Origin: Nocardia vaccinii NBRC 15922
GTDB lineage: Bacteria; Actinomycetota; Actinomycetes; Mycobacteriales; Mycobacteriaceae
Assembly (NCBI RefSeq): GCF_001613305.1
Contig: NZ_BDCC01000060.1
Span: 62,001-126,000, forward strand
Length of the DNA stretch: 64,000 bases
Direction: 5' to 3'
Made by a program: the position numbers and the translations under genes. Within the stretch, counting starts at the first letter, position 1. Every line of letters begins with the position of its first letter. Shown here piece after piece: positions 18,330 to 25,709 of this stretch. The notes under the pieces were generated by a model. The model was not told the DNA's origin and ran no database searches. It saw only the letters and a list, made by a program, of their open reading frames with translations.

Positions 18330-18704
18330 AACCGTGCACACTATCGGCAGAACACGCGGCAACGAAATCGGCAGGATACGACCCAAACACACGATTCAGG
18401 CTATTCGAGACATCATCGATCTTGAAACACCTATTCGTTCATGTATGCATTTGGAAAATGCCACAACAGCGATTCCAGCACGGAGTATGGAATACCCGCC
18501 CCACCCACCGACCCCCGGCACGGCCGGCCCGAACCACGACCGAACACCGCCACCCCGAAGCCGGGCCCCTACCCCACACCGAACCCACGCGCCAAGCCAT
18601 CCCGCCGCACCCACCGGATCCGACTCCACCCCGGCAACCCGCCGATTTGGTCCAACCAGGGGGTAGTGGGGTAATCTCGTCGAGCACCGCGAAAGCGGAA
18701 GCCA
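18330..18704. other. Intergenic stretch before tRNA-Pro
   Basis: About 375 bases with short Pro/Arg-rich open frames on both strands that have no coding character. It should hold the promoters of the HAD gene (leftward) and of tRNA-Pro (rightward). No repeat or RNA gene was seen. Confidence 0.6.
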
Positions 18705-18778
18705 CGGGCTGTGGCGCAGCTTGGTAGCGCACCTGACTGGGGGTCAGGTGGTCGCAGGTTCAAATCCTGTCAGCCCGA
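18705..18778 (+). tRNA. tRNA-Pro (anticodon GGG)
   Basis: The cloverleaf can be drawn by hand: acceptor CGGGCTG (18705-18711) pairs with CAGCCCG (18771-18777), discriminator A at 18778; the anticodon stem CCTGA/TCAGG encloses the loop CTGGGGG with anticodon GGG; the T arm is GCAGG TTCAAAT CCTGT. The D arm GGCGCAGCTTGGTAGCGCAC is typical of bacterial tRNA-Pro. CCA is not encoded in full. The 3' end is the probable integration target of the island that follows. Confidence 0.95.
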
Positions 18779-18820
18779 CCGAAGTAGGGGATAGAGGACG
18801 GTACCTGAACCGTCCGACCA
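18775..18820. repeat. tRNA-Pro 3' end and flank, repeated imperfectly at 25161-25206
   Basis: These 46 bases (from the last CCGAC of the tRNA) align without gaps to 25161-25206 with 35 matches by my count, including GGATAG/GGACG and TGAACCGT blocks. Inside is a perfect inverted repeat, GGACGGT (18796-18802) and ACCGTCC (18809-18815), which could be the tRNA terminator or an integrase arm site. It is the candidate left attachment site of the island. Confidence 0.55.
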
Positions 18821-18911
18821 CTGCGTGTTTCATGTAAGAGGCTGGCCGCTCCGTCGGACCGGACGTGAGAAGGTGTCGGGCTGTCTGCGGCGCGTCTCCT
18901 TCCACGTGAAC

Positions 18912-19472
18912 TCACCCCGCCAGCAGCCGCCGCGCCCCGGTGACATTGATCCGCCACCGCACCATCTCGACGCTGCACCCAAACTGCCAGGCTGCCTCCT
19001 CCAAGCTGGTGCGTCGCTTGGCCAGTCCCCATGCAGCCTTGGCCGGAATGAGGAGGGCGCCGGCCAGGAAGTTGGCTTCGTCCTCGTGGTCACTGTTCCA
19101 CTTCCGGCAGCCCCGGCCGTCGTGGAGCGGAGCCGGGGGATGCATCAGCAGTCCGTGGCTGAGTTCGTGCCCGATGTCGCTCGCCTGCCGACCGAGGGTA
19201 TGGGCTTCGTTGTGAACAATCGCAGCCCGCCGTGAACCCACGAACAGCGTCAGGCCGGAGAAGCTGGATGCCTGGTTGCCGTGCAGCACCCGGAGTGCCT
19301 TGCCCATCCCGGGTTCGTGGGCTTCGAGGTCGCCGAGAGTGAGCACCGGAATGGCGAGGTGTCCAGCCAGTGCCCGAGGGTTGAGCTGCTGGTATTCGGT
19401 GAGACCGATCTCCTTGCGGGTTTCGACTGCCAGCCGCTCGGCCTCGGCCTTGAACCCTCTGTAGTACGCCAC
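18912..19472 (-). CDS. ImmA/IrrE-family metallopeptidase, CapP-like
   Basis: A 186-residue zinc metallopeptidase with the gluzincin-type site: HELSH at residues 102-106 and the downstream third ligand region DHEDEANFLAGALLIP (E132). ImmA-type peptidases cleave XRE repressors; in CBASS loci the pair is called CapH (repressor) and CapP (peptidase) and switches on the system after DNA damage. It follows the XRE gene by five bases in one operon, divergent from the CD-NTase. The start is the GTG at 19472. The assignment as CapP rests on context. Confidence 0.86.
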   Translation of the reverse strand: MAYYRGFKAEAERLAVETRKEIGLTEYQQLNPRALAGHLAIPVLTLGDLEAHEPGMGKALRVLHGNQASSFSGLTLFVGSRRAAIVHNEAHTLGRQASDIGHELSHGLLMHPPAPLHDGRGCRKWNSDHEDEANFLAGALLIPAKAAWGLAKRRTSLEEAAWQFGCSVEMVRWRINVTGARRLLAG

Positions 19473-19477
19473 CCGGT

Positions 19478-19834
19478 CTAGCCTTCCTTCAATACGTTGT
19501 ACGTCGCCCGCACCACCGTCTCCAGGGCATCCGCGACCTCTGGCGTGAGATTACGATCCGCCCGCAGGTAGGTCGAGAACATCGCTAGGGGTTCCGCGTC
19601 GTCTGGCTTGCTGTGGACGCGCACCACGAAGTCGTCGGCACTCAGCCCGGCCCAATCGACAAGGGCCGCAAGACTATCGACGTCTGGCCTTTTGCCTTGC
19701 GCCAACCTCGTTAGCGTGGATTGGCTGACCTTTGCCTGCTGGGCGACGTCCTTCCACATCAAATTCCGGGCATCCCGGACCGCATTGAGTGCAGCGTAGA
19801 ACGCCCCCGCGTCGAATGATCCCCGATCAGACAT
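19478..19834 (-). CDS. XRE-family repressor, CapH-like
   Basis: A 118-residue protein with one HTH in the middle (MWKDVAQQAKVSQSTLTRLA then QGKRPDVDSLAALVDWAGLS) and a C-terminal helical tail ending LETVVRATYNVLKEG. The ATG at 19834 has a weak GGGAAA site upstream; the frame remains open to 19879, but the added residues lie in the operator region. Its position next to the ImmA-like gene and divergent from the CD-NTase fits a CapH repressor; the palindromes at 19860-19935 are the probable binding sites. Confidence 0.85.
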   Translation of the reverse strand: MSDRGSFDAGAFYAALNAVRDARNLMWKDVAQQAKVSQSTLTRLAQGKRPDVDSLAALVDWAGLSADDFVVRVHSKPDDAEPLAMFSTYLRADRNLTPEVADALETVVRATYNVLKEG

Positions 19835-19859
19835 GTTTCCCTTTCGACATGTGGCGTCT

Positions 19860-19935
19860 GGTTGCACTACTGCAACCATACTGCTATCGTCTCGTTTTGA
19901 CCATAGACGTTCGATTGCAGAGGTGCAATCGAACG
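19860..19935. promoter_or_regulatory. Two related palindromes, probable CapH operators
   Basis: Site 1: GGTTGCA at 19860-19866, spacer CTAC, TGCAACC at 19871-19877. Site 2: 12-base arms CGTTCGATTGCA at 19908-19919 and the exact complement at 19924-19935, spacer GAGG. Both share TTGCA-N4-TGCAA and sit between the divergent regulator and CBASS genes, so one repressor could shut both promoters. Position and symmetry are seen; the protein partner is inferred. Confidence 0.7.
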
Positions 19936-20024
19936 GATAGCGAAGTGGCGGCGACCTACTGAGATTGAGCGCCCATGAGGTTCGCCGTTGCCTCTAGTTG
20001 TCCGGCTTGCGCGATAGGAAAGGT

Positions 20025-20945
20025 ATGTCTGCACTCGAAGAAAAGTTGAAGCGGTATTGCGAGCCGTCAAGCCAGAACGAACAAGATATGCAAGATCGCG
20101 CGGAGCGGATGGTTCGTCGAGCAGTCGGTTCCTGGGCTAGCTACTGGGGGGAAACCAACCTCAAGTACGTGCCCAAAGGGTCATATGCCAACAATACGAA
20201 CGTCCGTCAAGACAGCGATGTCGATATCGCTGTAGTTCGGACTGCCTTCTGGTACATAGACGATAGCGCCTTGATGCCTGCCGACAAGGTTATGCGGAGT
20301 CATCGCGACTATCCGTTTGAAGGTATCGAGTTTCGAAACGACCTCGCTGTGTTCCTCAAGTCCGAATGGGGCGACGGCTGCGACACAACTGGCACAACGG
20401 CAATCGAACTGGTTGAGAATACTGGGAGGGTCAAGGCAGATATTGTTCCTTCTTTTAAGTTTTGCAAGTACGATTATGACGCCGACGGCAGGGTTGTGCA
20501 GCATTGCGGGCAAAAAGTGTTCAGAACGGATGGCACTTCTGTAGTCAATTATCCAGATCAGCAATTGGAGAATGGCCGAGCGAAAAATGTTGCTACTGGC
20601 GGGCGGTATAAAAAGCTGGTGCGGATTCTGAAGCGAGCCGAGAATGAGCTGGTGAAGTCGGGGCACCTCGAAGCGCTTCCGAGCTACTTTATGGAGTGCC
20701 TCATGTACCGGGTTCCAAATGACTACTTCGGGCATACCGGCGATTCGGGGCTGACCGACGATCTGACTGCCGCTATCGCCTATATTTGGAGCGCGACTAA
20801 TCCTGGAGCGCCAGCGCAGGGCTGGAAGGAGCCCAACGAGATTAAGCCTCTTTTCGGCTTGGGGCAGAAATGGGCCATGGATGACGCTCATAATCTCATG
20901 CTTCACGTCTTCGGCTTGTTCGATCTCGGCGAGGAAGCTGCCTGA
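20025..20945 (+). CDS. CD-NTase (cGAS/DncV-like nucleotidyltransferase) of a CBASS locus
   Basis: A 306-residue nucleotidyltransferase expected to make a cyclic oligonucleotide signal on phage infection. The active site is intact: PKGSYANNTNVRQDSDVDIA gives the GS helix start (52-53) and the two metal Asp (65, 67), and RVKADIVPSF supplies the third (139). Length is normal for a CD-NTase. The ATG at 20025 has AGGAAAGG in front. The stop overlaps the ATG of the next gene by one base (TGATG), so effector and enzyme are translated together. No Cap2/Cap3 genes are present, so this is a minimal type I CBASS. The nucleotide product cannot be told from sequence. Confidence 0.88.
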   Translation: MSALEEKLKRYCEPSSQNEQDMQDRAERMVRRAVGSWASYWGETNLKYVPKGSYANNTNVRQDSDVDIAVVRTAFWYIDDSALMPADKVMRSHRDYPFEGIEFRNDLAVFLKSEWGDGCDTTGTTAIELVENTGRVKADIVPSFKFCKYDYDADGRVVQHCGQKVFRTDGTSVVNYPDQQLENGRAKNVATGGRYKKLVRILKRAENELVKSGHLEALPSYFMECLMYRVPNDYFGHTGDSGLTDDLTAAIAYIWSATNPGAPAQGWKEPNEIKPLFGLGQKWAMDDAHNLMLHVFGLFDLGEEAA

Positions 20946-21583
20946 TGAATGACTCGTTGCGTACTCGGATAGCTATCGGTGTGGCAGCCATTATCTGGTT
21001 TGTCATCGCGCTGGTATCCAAACACCATGATGGACAGACGGCACTGAAGACCTTCTCGTTCGCGGGCTCGATCGTAACGATCTCCTTCCTGATCTACGAG
21101 CGGTGGGGATGGGCCTGGAAATTGGTTCGCTTCTTTACCGGTAAGCCGAATCTGAATGGTACGTGGCGTGGCGAATTGCGCAGCGACTTCGAACGTGACG
21201 GTCAGCGTATCGCCCCGATTCTTACAGTGCTCCGTATATCGCAAACTGACTCAGCCGTGCGAGTGACACTCTTTACCGGTGAGTCGACGTCTGTTACCGA
21301 GCAGAGTGAGCTGGTCAAAGAACCTGATGGCCGCTGGCGTCTGACATTTGTATACACCAACAAGCCGCGTCCCGAAGTTAGCGAGCGGAGCAATCAGCAT
21401 CAGGGCACGTGCGAACTTTACGTTACTGGCCGAGGTGAGTCTATTGCTGGAATCTACTTCACCAGCCGTAAGACCAAGGGGGAGTTAAATTTTTCTGAGT
21501 GGAGCAAGCATAAATATGCCGATGCCGCATCGGCGCTCGTCTCAGACGAATTCGAGAAAACCAGGGTACTTGTTCGAGGATAG
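20945..21583 (+). CDS. Cap15-like membrane effector of CBASS
   Basis: 212 residues: two N-terminal membrane helices (about 8-24, IAIGVAAIIWFVIALVS, and 34-52, around FAGSIVTISFLIYERW), then a beta-rich domain opening with KPNLNGTWRGEL, followed by alternating strands (VRVTLFTGESTSVTEQSELV, CELYVTGRGESIAGIYF). Two helices plus a beta-barrel that starts with LNGTW is the Cap15 design, in which cyclic dinucleotide binding drives assembly and inner-membrane damage. Translation is coupled to the CD-NTase by a one-base overlap. The gene has lower GC than the backbone. Confidence rests on architecture and partner; no residue-level ligand site can be named. Confidence 0.78.
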   Translation: MNDSLRTRIAIGVAAIIWFVIALVSKHHDGQTALKTFSFAGSIVTISFLIYERWGWAWKLVRFFTGKPNLNGTWRGELRSDFERDGQRIAPILTVLRISQTDSAVRVTLFTGESTSVTEQSELVKEPDGRWRLTFVYTNKPRPEVSERSNQHQGTCELYVTGRGESIAGIYFTSRKTKGELNFSEWSKHKYADAASALVSDEFEKTRVLVRG

Positions 21584-21744
21584 GCTGGTAAGGCTGCTGT
21601 CGGACTACCTCGGCGGTGGTACGGCCAGGGGATAATTCTCTCGGTTAGTTGTGATCGTTCGGAGAATGCGACTGTATGCGCGTCCTCAATCCTTCCTCTG
21701 AGTCGGTAATTCAGAGTCCGGTGAATTCGGATGCCGGGTAAAAG

Positions 21745-22242
21745 TTATTCTGTCGTACTCCATTCACGCAGTTCCTTGAAAACGGATTCGCTATCAAGTT
21801 CATGGCCTCGGTCCAGACTTTTCAGAAGGGCCGTAGAATTTGTCATGCGGTCGGGGTAGTACAGCTCGGGCGCAAGACAAGTGGGACAGTCGCTCAGAAG
21901 GCAGAACGGCGACAAGAGGAGGGGCGCATCGGGTGATTTAACGAGGTAGAGACGATCGTCCACGAGAGGGCGTGCGGTGTCGAACGTGACTGTCGCAAAG
22001 TCAGGGTGGTCCCCCATCAAGGCCATGCCTGATACACGGAACTTTCCAGAACTGGGGTGCCATTGGAGGCGGTCTGTGTGAACCCATCGTGTGCTGGCAA
22101 GGAAGGCGCATCCCGACAGGCTGTTGAGCATCAGCGGTTCGATGCGCCCAAGGCTCTTTTCCAGCTCTGCTCGCGTCCGAGGGCCTGCACCGTGTCGAAT
22201 CTTATTGCGAAGTTTCACCAATTCATCGAGATCAGCGATCAA
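21745..22242 (-). CDS. HEPN-motif and Cys-containing C-terminal part of the methyltransferase gene
   Basis: 165 residues from the TTG at 22242, with the HEPN catalytic motif RNKIRH (Rx4H) near the start, then a beta-rich part ending in a small Cys set (SPFCLLSDCPTCLAPELYY). The sequence upstream in this frame (SPKKGGKGLIADLDELVK) continues naturally from the end of the preceding gene, so the two frames look like one protein broken at an AAAAAGGG run. Its first codon also overlaps the methyltransferase stop, so coupled re-initiation is possible. HEPN domains are usually RNA-cutting. Whether the product is made as a separate protein, by frameshifting, or not at all is open. Confidence 0.65.
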   Translation of the reverse strand: MIADLDELVKLRNKIRHGAGPRTRAELEKSLGRIEPLMLNSLSGCAFLASTRWVHTDRLQWHPSSGKFRVSGMALMGDHPDFATVTFDTARPLVDDRLYLVKSPDAPLLLSPFCLLSDCPTCLAPELYYPDRMTNSTALLKSLDRGHELDSESVFKELREWSTTE

Positions 22243-24644
22243 GCCCTTGCCGCCCTTTTTCGGACTGTTGCCTCTACGAGCCCTGCGGCGGGTTCACCGT
22301 GTTGCCGAGCGTCCTCGGCCACTGCCTTGACCACCGCCACCCAGTGGCCGAGGGAGACGCCACCTCGATCGACGGACTGACTCCACTGCGAGATGGCGGG
22401 CAGGTCCTGGTGGCCGCGGTCGGTGGCCAGGGCGAGCGCCATAATGCCTAGTGAGAGGATCAATGACTCGGCGCATTGGATCGCTGCCTCATGTTTCTCT
22501 ACTCCCGAGCGGGAGTGCCGGAACTTGCGTACCGCGCGGGCGATGGCATAGGGGTATGAGTCCTGAAACAGCATGTAGGGGTCGTTGTGTCGGCGCAGGT
22601 TCGCGGCCGTCAGGGAGCTGATAGCAGCAGCATTATCCAAACGTTCTCGCCTGACCGATCCCGATCCACTCTCGAAGATTCGGTTACGAACCTGACGGAG
22701 TTCGTTCTGGATGCGTGCAGCTTCCTGTTCTCCTTCGGCAAGCATTACGAGGGAGTCTCGAATCTCCGATAAATCTCCTTCGCATTTGGGGATCCAGATG
22801 TCAGCCATCGCGCTTGCCCGGATACGTGGAATCGTGCCGTACTTGGGAAGCTGCTGTTCGGCCAGCGAGCTAGACAAGTAGGCAATCACGTACTCGATGG
22901 GGAAGACCTCTTGTGTGAGCCGGACCACGATCAGGCCTTGCCCGGGCTGGACGCCGTCGTAGTGGCTCGGTACTGACATCCAGTGGCGGTTCCCGGCGAG
23001 GTCCCGTCCGATGATGTCGCCCGGCCGCAGCCTGTGCTTGGGCTCGCGCTGGTCTGTGCGGAGGGGAAGGTCTGCCCCGTCCGGCAGCGTGTCGGTCAAC
23101 AGGGCGGGTGTCAGAACCCGTCTCCATTCGTCCGTGTCAGCTACGTCCCGCTCCATGTCCAGATCGGATTTGCGCACGAAGCCGGCGAAAATCTGAGCAA
23201 CGTCTCCAAGACGGACGCCTTCTTGTGCCACCCGATGCATTTCATGGATTCGGCGAAAATTCTCCAGGCTCAAGTTATAGCCCACTTCGGCGATTTCGGA
23301 TCTGGTCACGCAGAAGCTTTGTTCGGACCGGGTACGCCGACGCTCGCTGCTGTTCCGTAGTCGCCAACGCCGTATTAAATCTGGAAGGTTGTTGCGCGTG
23401 TGATCAGCAGTGTCAAGAAGGCTCTCGGGAGTTAAGCCGAGCTTGTCTTCTGGCAGCAGTGGCACACGCTGGTCATCCAGGCTCCAGCCGTCCGCCTTGA
23501 GATCATAGAACCACACGTTGTCGCTTTGTCCAGCGTATTTGGTGAAGAACAGAATGGCAGTCGACACCCCCGCATACGGTTTGAATGTACCGTTGGGCAG
23601 TTTGACTACGGCCTCTAGTCCATGTTCTTCCACGAGAATCCGACGAAGTTCAGCGTGAGCGGCAGTCGAGCCGAACAGCAGTCCGTCGGGGACAATTACG
23701 GCTGCGCGCCCTCCTGGCTTCAATAGTCGCAGAATGGCAATAAGATGAAGAATTTCTGATTTCTTTGTCCGAATGGCCGCTAGCAACTCGGGTGCGGCAA
23801 TCTCGTAATCTATACTACCAGCGAAAGGAGGATTGGCCAGGACGACCGAGTAACGTTCGACCTCCGTTCCAGCCTCTGCTGAGAGATTATCTCGATATCG
23901 CAGATCGGCAGCACCGTAGCCATGCAGCGCCAGCCGCATGCTGCTCAATCGCAGCATGGTCCTGTCGAAATCAAACCCGTGAAGCCTGCCGCTTACTTCC
24001 GCTTTGCTCTGCTGCGCAGTGCCTGACCAGGACGTCAGAATGAACTGCGCCGCAGCGGTTAACAGACCGCCCATGCCGCAAGTCGGATCGCATACCTCGT
24101 CGTCGGGGCCAGGTGCCGGCATCGCCACCATCAAAGCTGTCAGGTGGAGTGGTGTGCGTAAGGCACCAAAGCGACCAGCCGTTGCAGCCTCGGCGAGCAG
24201 ATGCTCATACAGATCGGCTGCCTCGGCGTCGCTGGTTGAAAGAGCCTCGTTGAGCACGTCGACGACCTTCGTCAGAAGGCCAGGCGTCGGAATTGTAAAA
24301 CGAACATTCTCGACGTGATGCGAATAGGCCAACCTCTTGAATTCGTGGTTGCGTAGCCACGGAAACACTTCGTCGGCAATCGTAGTGAACATTCGTTGAG
24401 GAGTCAGACGAACGAGATGGGACCACCGAAGGTGCTGCTCATCGTGAGCGAAAATCGGTTCCCTCTCTATCGTTTCCGATCGCACCTCCCGCTCGTCCCA
24501 GTCATCCTGCGCACGGTCCAACTCGTGGAGGTACACGAGGTGGGAGAGCTGGTCCACAACCTCCAGCGGATTGGAAATTCCCCCAGCCCAGCAGGCGTCG
24601 AAGAGCCGGGCAGTGGTGGTACGCATGAGACCGTCGCTCGTCAC
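22239..24644 (-). CDS. HsdM-like N6-adenine DNA methyltransferase with specificity-like and HEPN-like C-terminal regions
   Basis: 801 residues. Residues 100-440 are a type I-like adenine methyltransferase: motif I DPTCGMGGLL (186-195) and the catalytic NPPF (271-274, VVLANPPFAGS). Residues 460-680 resemble a target-recognition domain (VRLGDVAQIFAGF, LRPGDIIGRDLAG, LPKYGTIPRIRASAMADIWI). The end (from about 690) is helical and looks like the first half of a HEPN domain, completed by the next frame downstream. No HsdR translocase is nearby, so this is not a standard restriction system; a methyltransferase tied to a HEPN toxin is the better idea. The start is the GTG at 24644 or the ATG at 24626. 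Confidence 0.8.
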   Translation of the reverse strand: MTSDGLMRTTTARLFDACWAGGISNPLEVVDQLSHLVYLHELDRAQDDWDEREVRSETIEREPIFAHDEQHLRWSHLVRLTPQRMFTTIADEVFPWLRNHEFKRLAYSHHVENVRFTIPTPGLLTKVVDVLNEALSTSDAEAADLYEHLLAEAATAGRFGALRTPLHLTALMVAMPAPGPDDEVCDPTCGMGGLLTAAAQFILTSWSGTAQQSKAEVSGRLHGFDFDRTMLRLSSMRLALHGYGAADLRYRDNLSAEAGTEVERYSVVLANPPFAGSIDYEIAAPELLAAIRTKKSEILHLIAILRLLKPGGRAAVIVPDGLLFGSTAAHAELRRILVEEHGLEAVVKLPNGTFKPYAGVSTAILFFTKYAGQSDNVWFYDLKADGWSLDDQRVPLLPEDKLGLTPESLLDTADHTRNNLPDLIRRWRLRNSSERRRTRSEQSFCVTRSEIAEVGYNLSLENFRRIHEMHRVAQEGVRLGDVAQIFAGFVRKSDLDMERDVADTDEWRRVLTPALLTDTLPDGADLPLRTDQREPKHRLRPGDIIGRDLAGNRHWMSVPSHYDGVQPGQGLIVVRLTQEVFPIEYVIAYLSSSLAEQQLPKYGTIPRIRASAMADIWIPKCEGDLSEIRDSLVMLAEGEQEAARIQNELRQVRNRIFESGSGSVRRERLDNAAAISSLTAANLRRHNDPYMLFQDSYPYAIARAVRKFRHSRSGVEKHEAAIQCAESLILSLGIMALALATDRGHQDLPAISQWSQSVDRGGVSLGHWVAVVKAVAEDARQHGEPAAGLVEATVRKRAARA

Positions 24645-24739
24645 ACGTCAAAGACTATCCACCGCGGAAGCCAGAAGCATCCCTCTGCCCCAGGAGCCCA
24701 CGGAGCAGACGGACCGCCCGGGCGAGAATCAACCCGCTG

Positions 24740-25144
24740 CTACGACCGAAGCTGAATTCCGCTGCTGCGCAGAGCCTTCCAGACGCTCCCCTTCCCCTTG
24801 CCGAGTTTTCGAGCAATCGAGTTCAGGGACTGGCCTTCGCTGTAAAGCCTTACTGCCCAGCCGATCTCCGCCTCGGTCATCGGCTGGTATCGCATCACAA
24901 CGCCGTGCTCTCGCAGGATTTTCAGCAGCCCGCCCTTGGACAGTCCGTACAGCTGGCATAGCCGGTTGGTGGACGCTCCACCTCTGTAGGCGTCGACCAG
25001 CTCGATGATAATGTCCTGCGACAACCGCCGGTCAAGCCGTCGCGCCTGAACAACTTCGGTGTTCGTCTTCGTGGGTCGACGGGGTGGAGCAGCCTCGATC
25101 CTGGCAACCACCTTGCCGAGCCAGTCCGGTTCCCACTGTTTCAA
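24740..25144 (-). CDS. Double-HTH protein, left copy
   Basis: 134 residues from a TTG start (LKQWEPDWLGKVVARIEAAP). It has two helix-turn-helix units of the resolvase/Hin-like type: RLSQDIIIELVDAYRGGAST with NRLCQLYGLSKGGLLKILRE, and MTEAEIGWAVRLYSEGQSLN with SIARKLGKGKGSVWKALRSS. There is no catalytic recombinase domain. A second copy sits at 28981-29394, and in both the coding similarity extends upstream of the TTG into ACCCCGAC, next to the tRNA-like repeat. It may be a recombination accessory (directionality) protein or regulator of the island; this is inference from position. Confidence 0.7.
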   Translation of the reverse strand: MKQWEPDWLGKVVARIEAAPPRRPTKTNTEVVQARRLDRRLSQDIIIELVDAYRGGASTNRLCQLYGLSKGGLLKILREHGVVMRYQPMTEAEIGWAVRLYSEGQSLNSIARKLGKGKGSVWKALRSSGIQLRS

Positions 25145-25160
25145 GTAACGTCCGGTTACC

Positions 25161-25206
25161 CCGACTGAAACGGAGGATAGCGGACGCTACTTGAACCGTA
25201 TGACCG
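25161..25206. repeat. Degenerate copy of the tRNA-Pro 3' flank
   Basis: An ungapped partner of 18775-18820 (35 of 46 matches by my count). It sits just outside the left double-HTH gene, so it marks the end of the first island module. Together with the tRNA end it is the candidate attachment-site pair. The remaining bases up to 25376 show no gene. Confidence 0.5.
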
Positions 25207-25376
25207 CGGATGTGTCAGAACGACCCACCAGACATTCCGAACAGCTCTGACATCCGTTCGGCAGTCCCCCGAGCTTGGTCCGACGACGTCCTATACAGAT
25301 CCCATGTCGGCCAAGCAAACCGTGTCGGGACCAGGCTGTAGCCTCTACATCTACGTCGAGGCTAGGAGGTCGCGGG

Positions 25377-25709
25377 ATGCGGTACTTCGGTTGGATCGGT
25401 ACCGTGCTGTTCGGCGCGGTGAGTCTGTTTGTTGGCCTTGTACCACTCGGTGGCACCTGGCCAGGTTGGGCGTTCGTAGCAGTCAGTGCCGTTGCTCTTC
25501 TCGGATTCGTACTGACGTTCCCCTGGCCGACATCGAATGGGCCACGGAGCATCTTAAGGCGGGGCGGCGGACGATCGCAGACCGGAGAGCGTTCGGTACA
25601 GGTCCAAGGCAACAGCAACCGGTCTCAGGTTGCGAAGGACAATGCCAAGCAGATCATGGCCGATGGTGATGTGTATTTTGATGGCGGGATGGGCGACTCA
25701 CGGAAATGA
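25377..25709 (+). CDS. Small two-helix membrane protein with a C-terminal amyloid-like motif
   Basis: 110 residues after a strong AGGAGG site. Two membrane helices (about 4-24 and 30-50) form a hairpin; then a basic linker; then VQVQGNSNRSQV followed by AKDNAKQIMADGDVYFDGG (84-104). That last stretch aligns residue by residue with the N-termini of the next two proteins. Shared short Q/N/G-rich motifs at the end of one protein and the start of its neighbours are the pattern of bacterial amyloid-type signalling pairs. The ATGA overlap with the next gene shows co-translation. A membrane-disrupting effector is the natural guess. The family is not one I recognise. Confidence 0.75.
   Translation: MRYFGWIGTVLFGAVSLFVGLVPLGGTWPGWAFVAVSAVALLGFVLTFPWPTSNGPRSILRRGGGRSQTGERSVQVQGNSNRSQVAKDNAKQIMADGDVYFDGGMGDSRK

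Noticed and set aside
18396..18732. Several short frames before and into tRNA-Pro
   Set aside because: They read through the tRNA or are Pro/Arg noise; typical false frames around tRNA genes.
22253..22263. Claim of a dnaX-type programmed frameshift in the methyltransferase/HEPN gene
   Set aside because: The run is A5G3 in a phase that does not give the classical A_AAA_AAG heptamer; kept only as one option among three.
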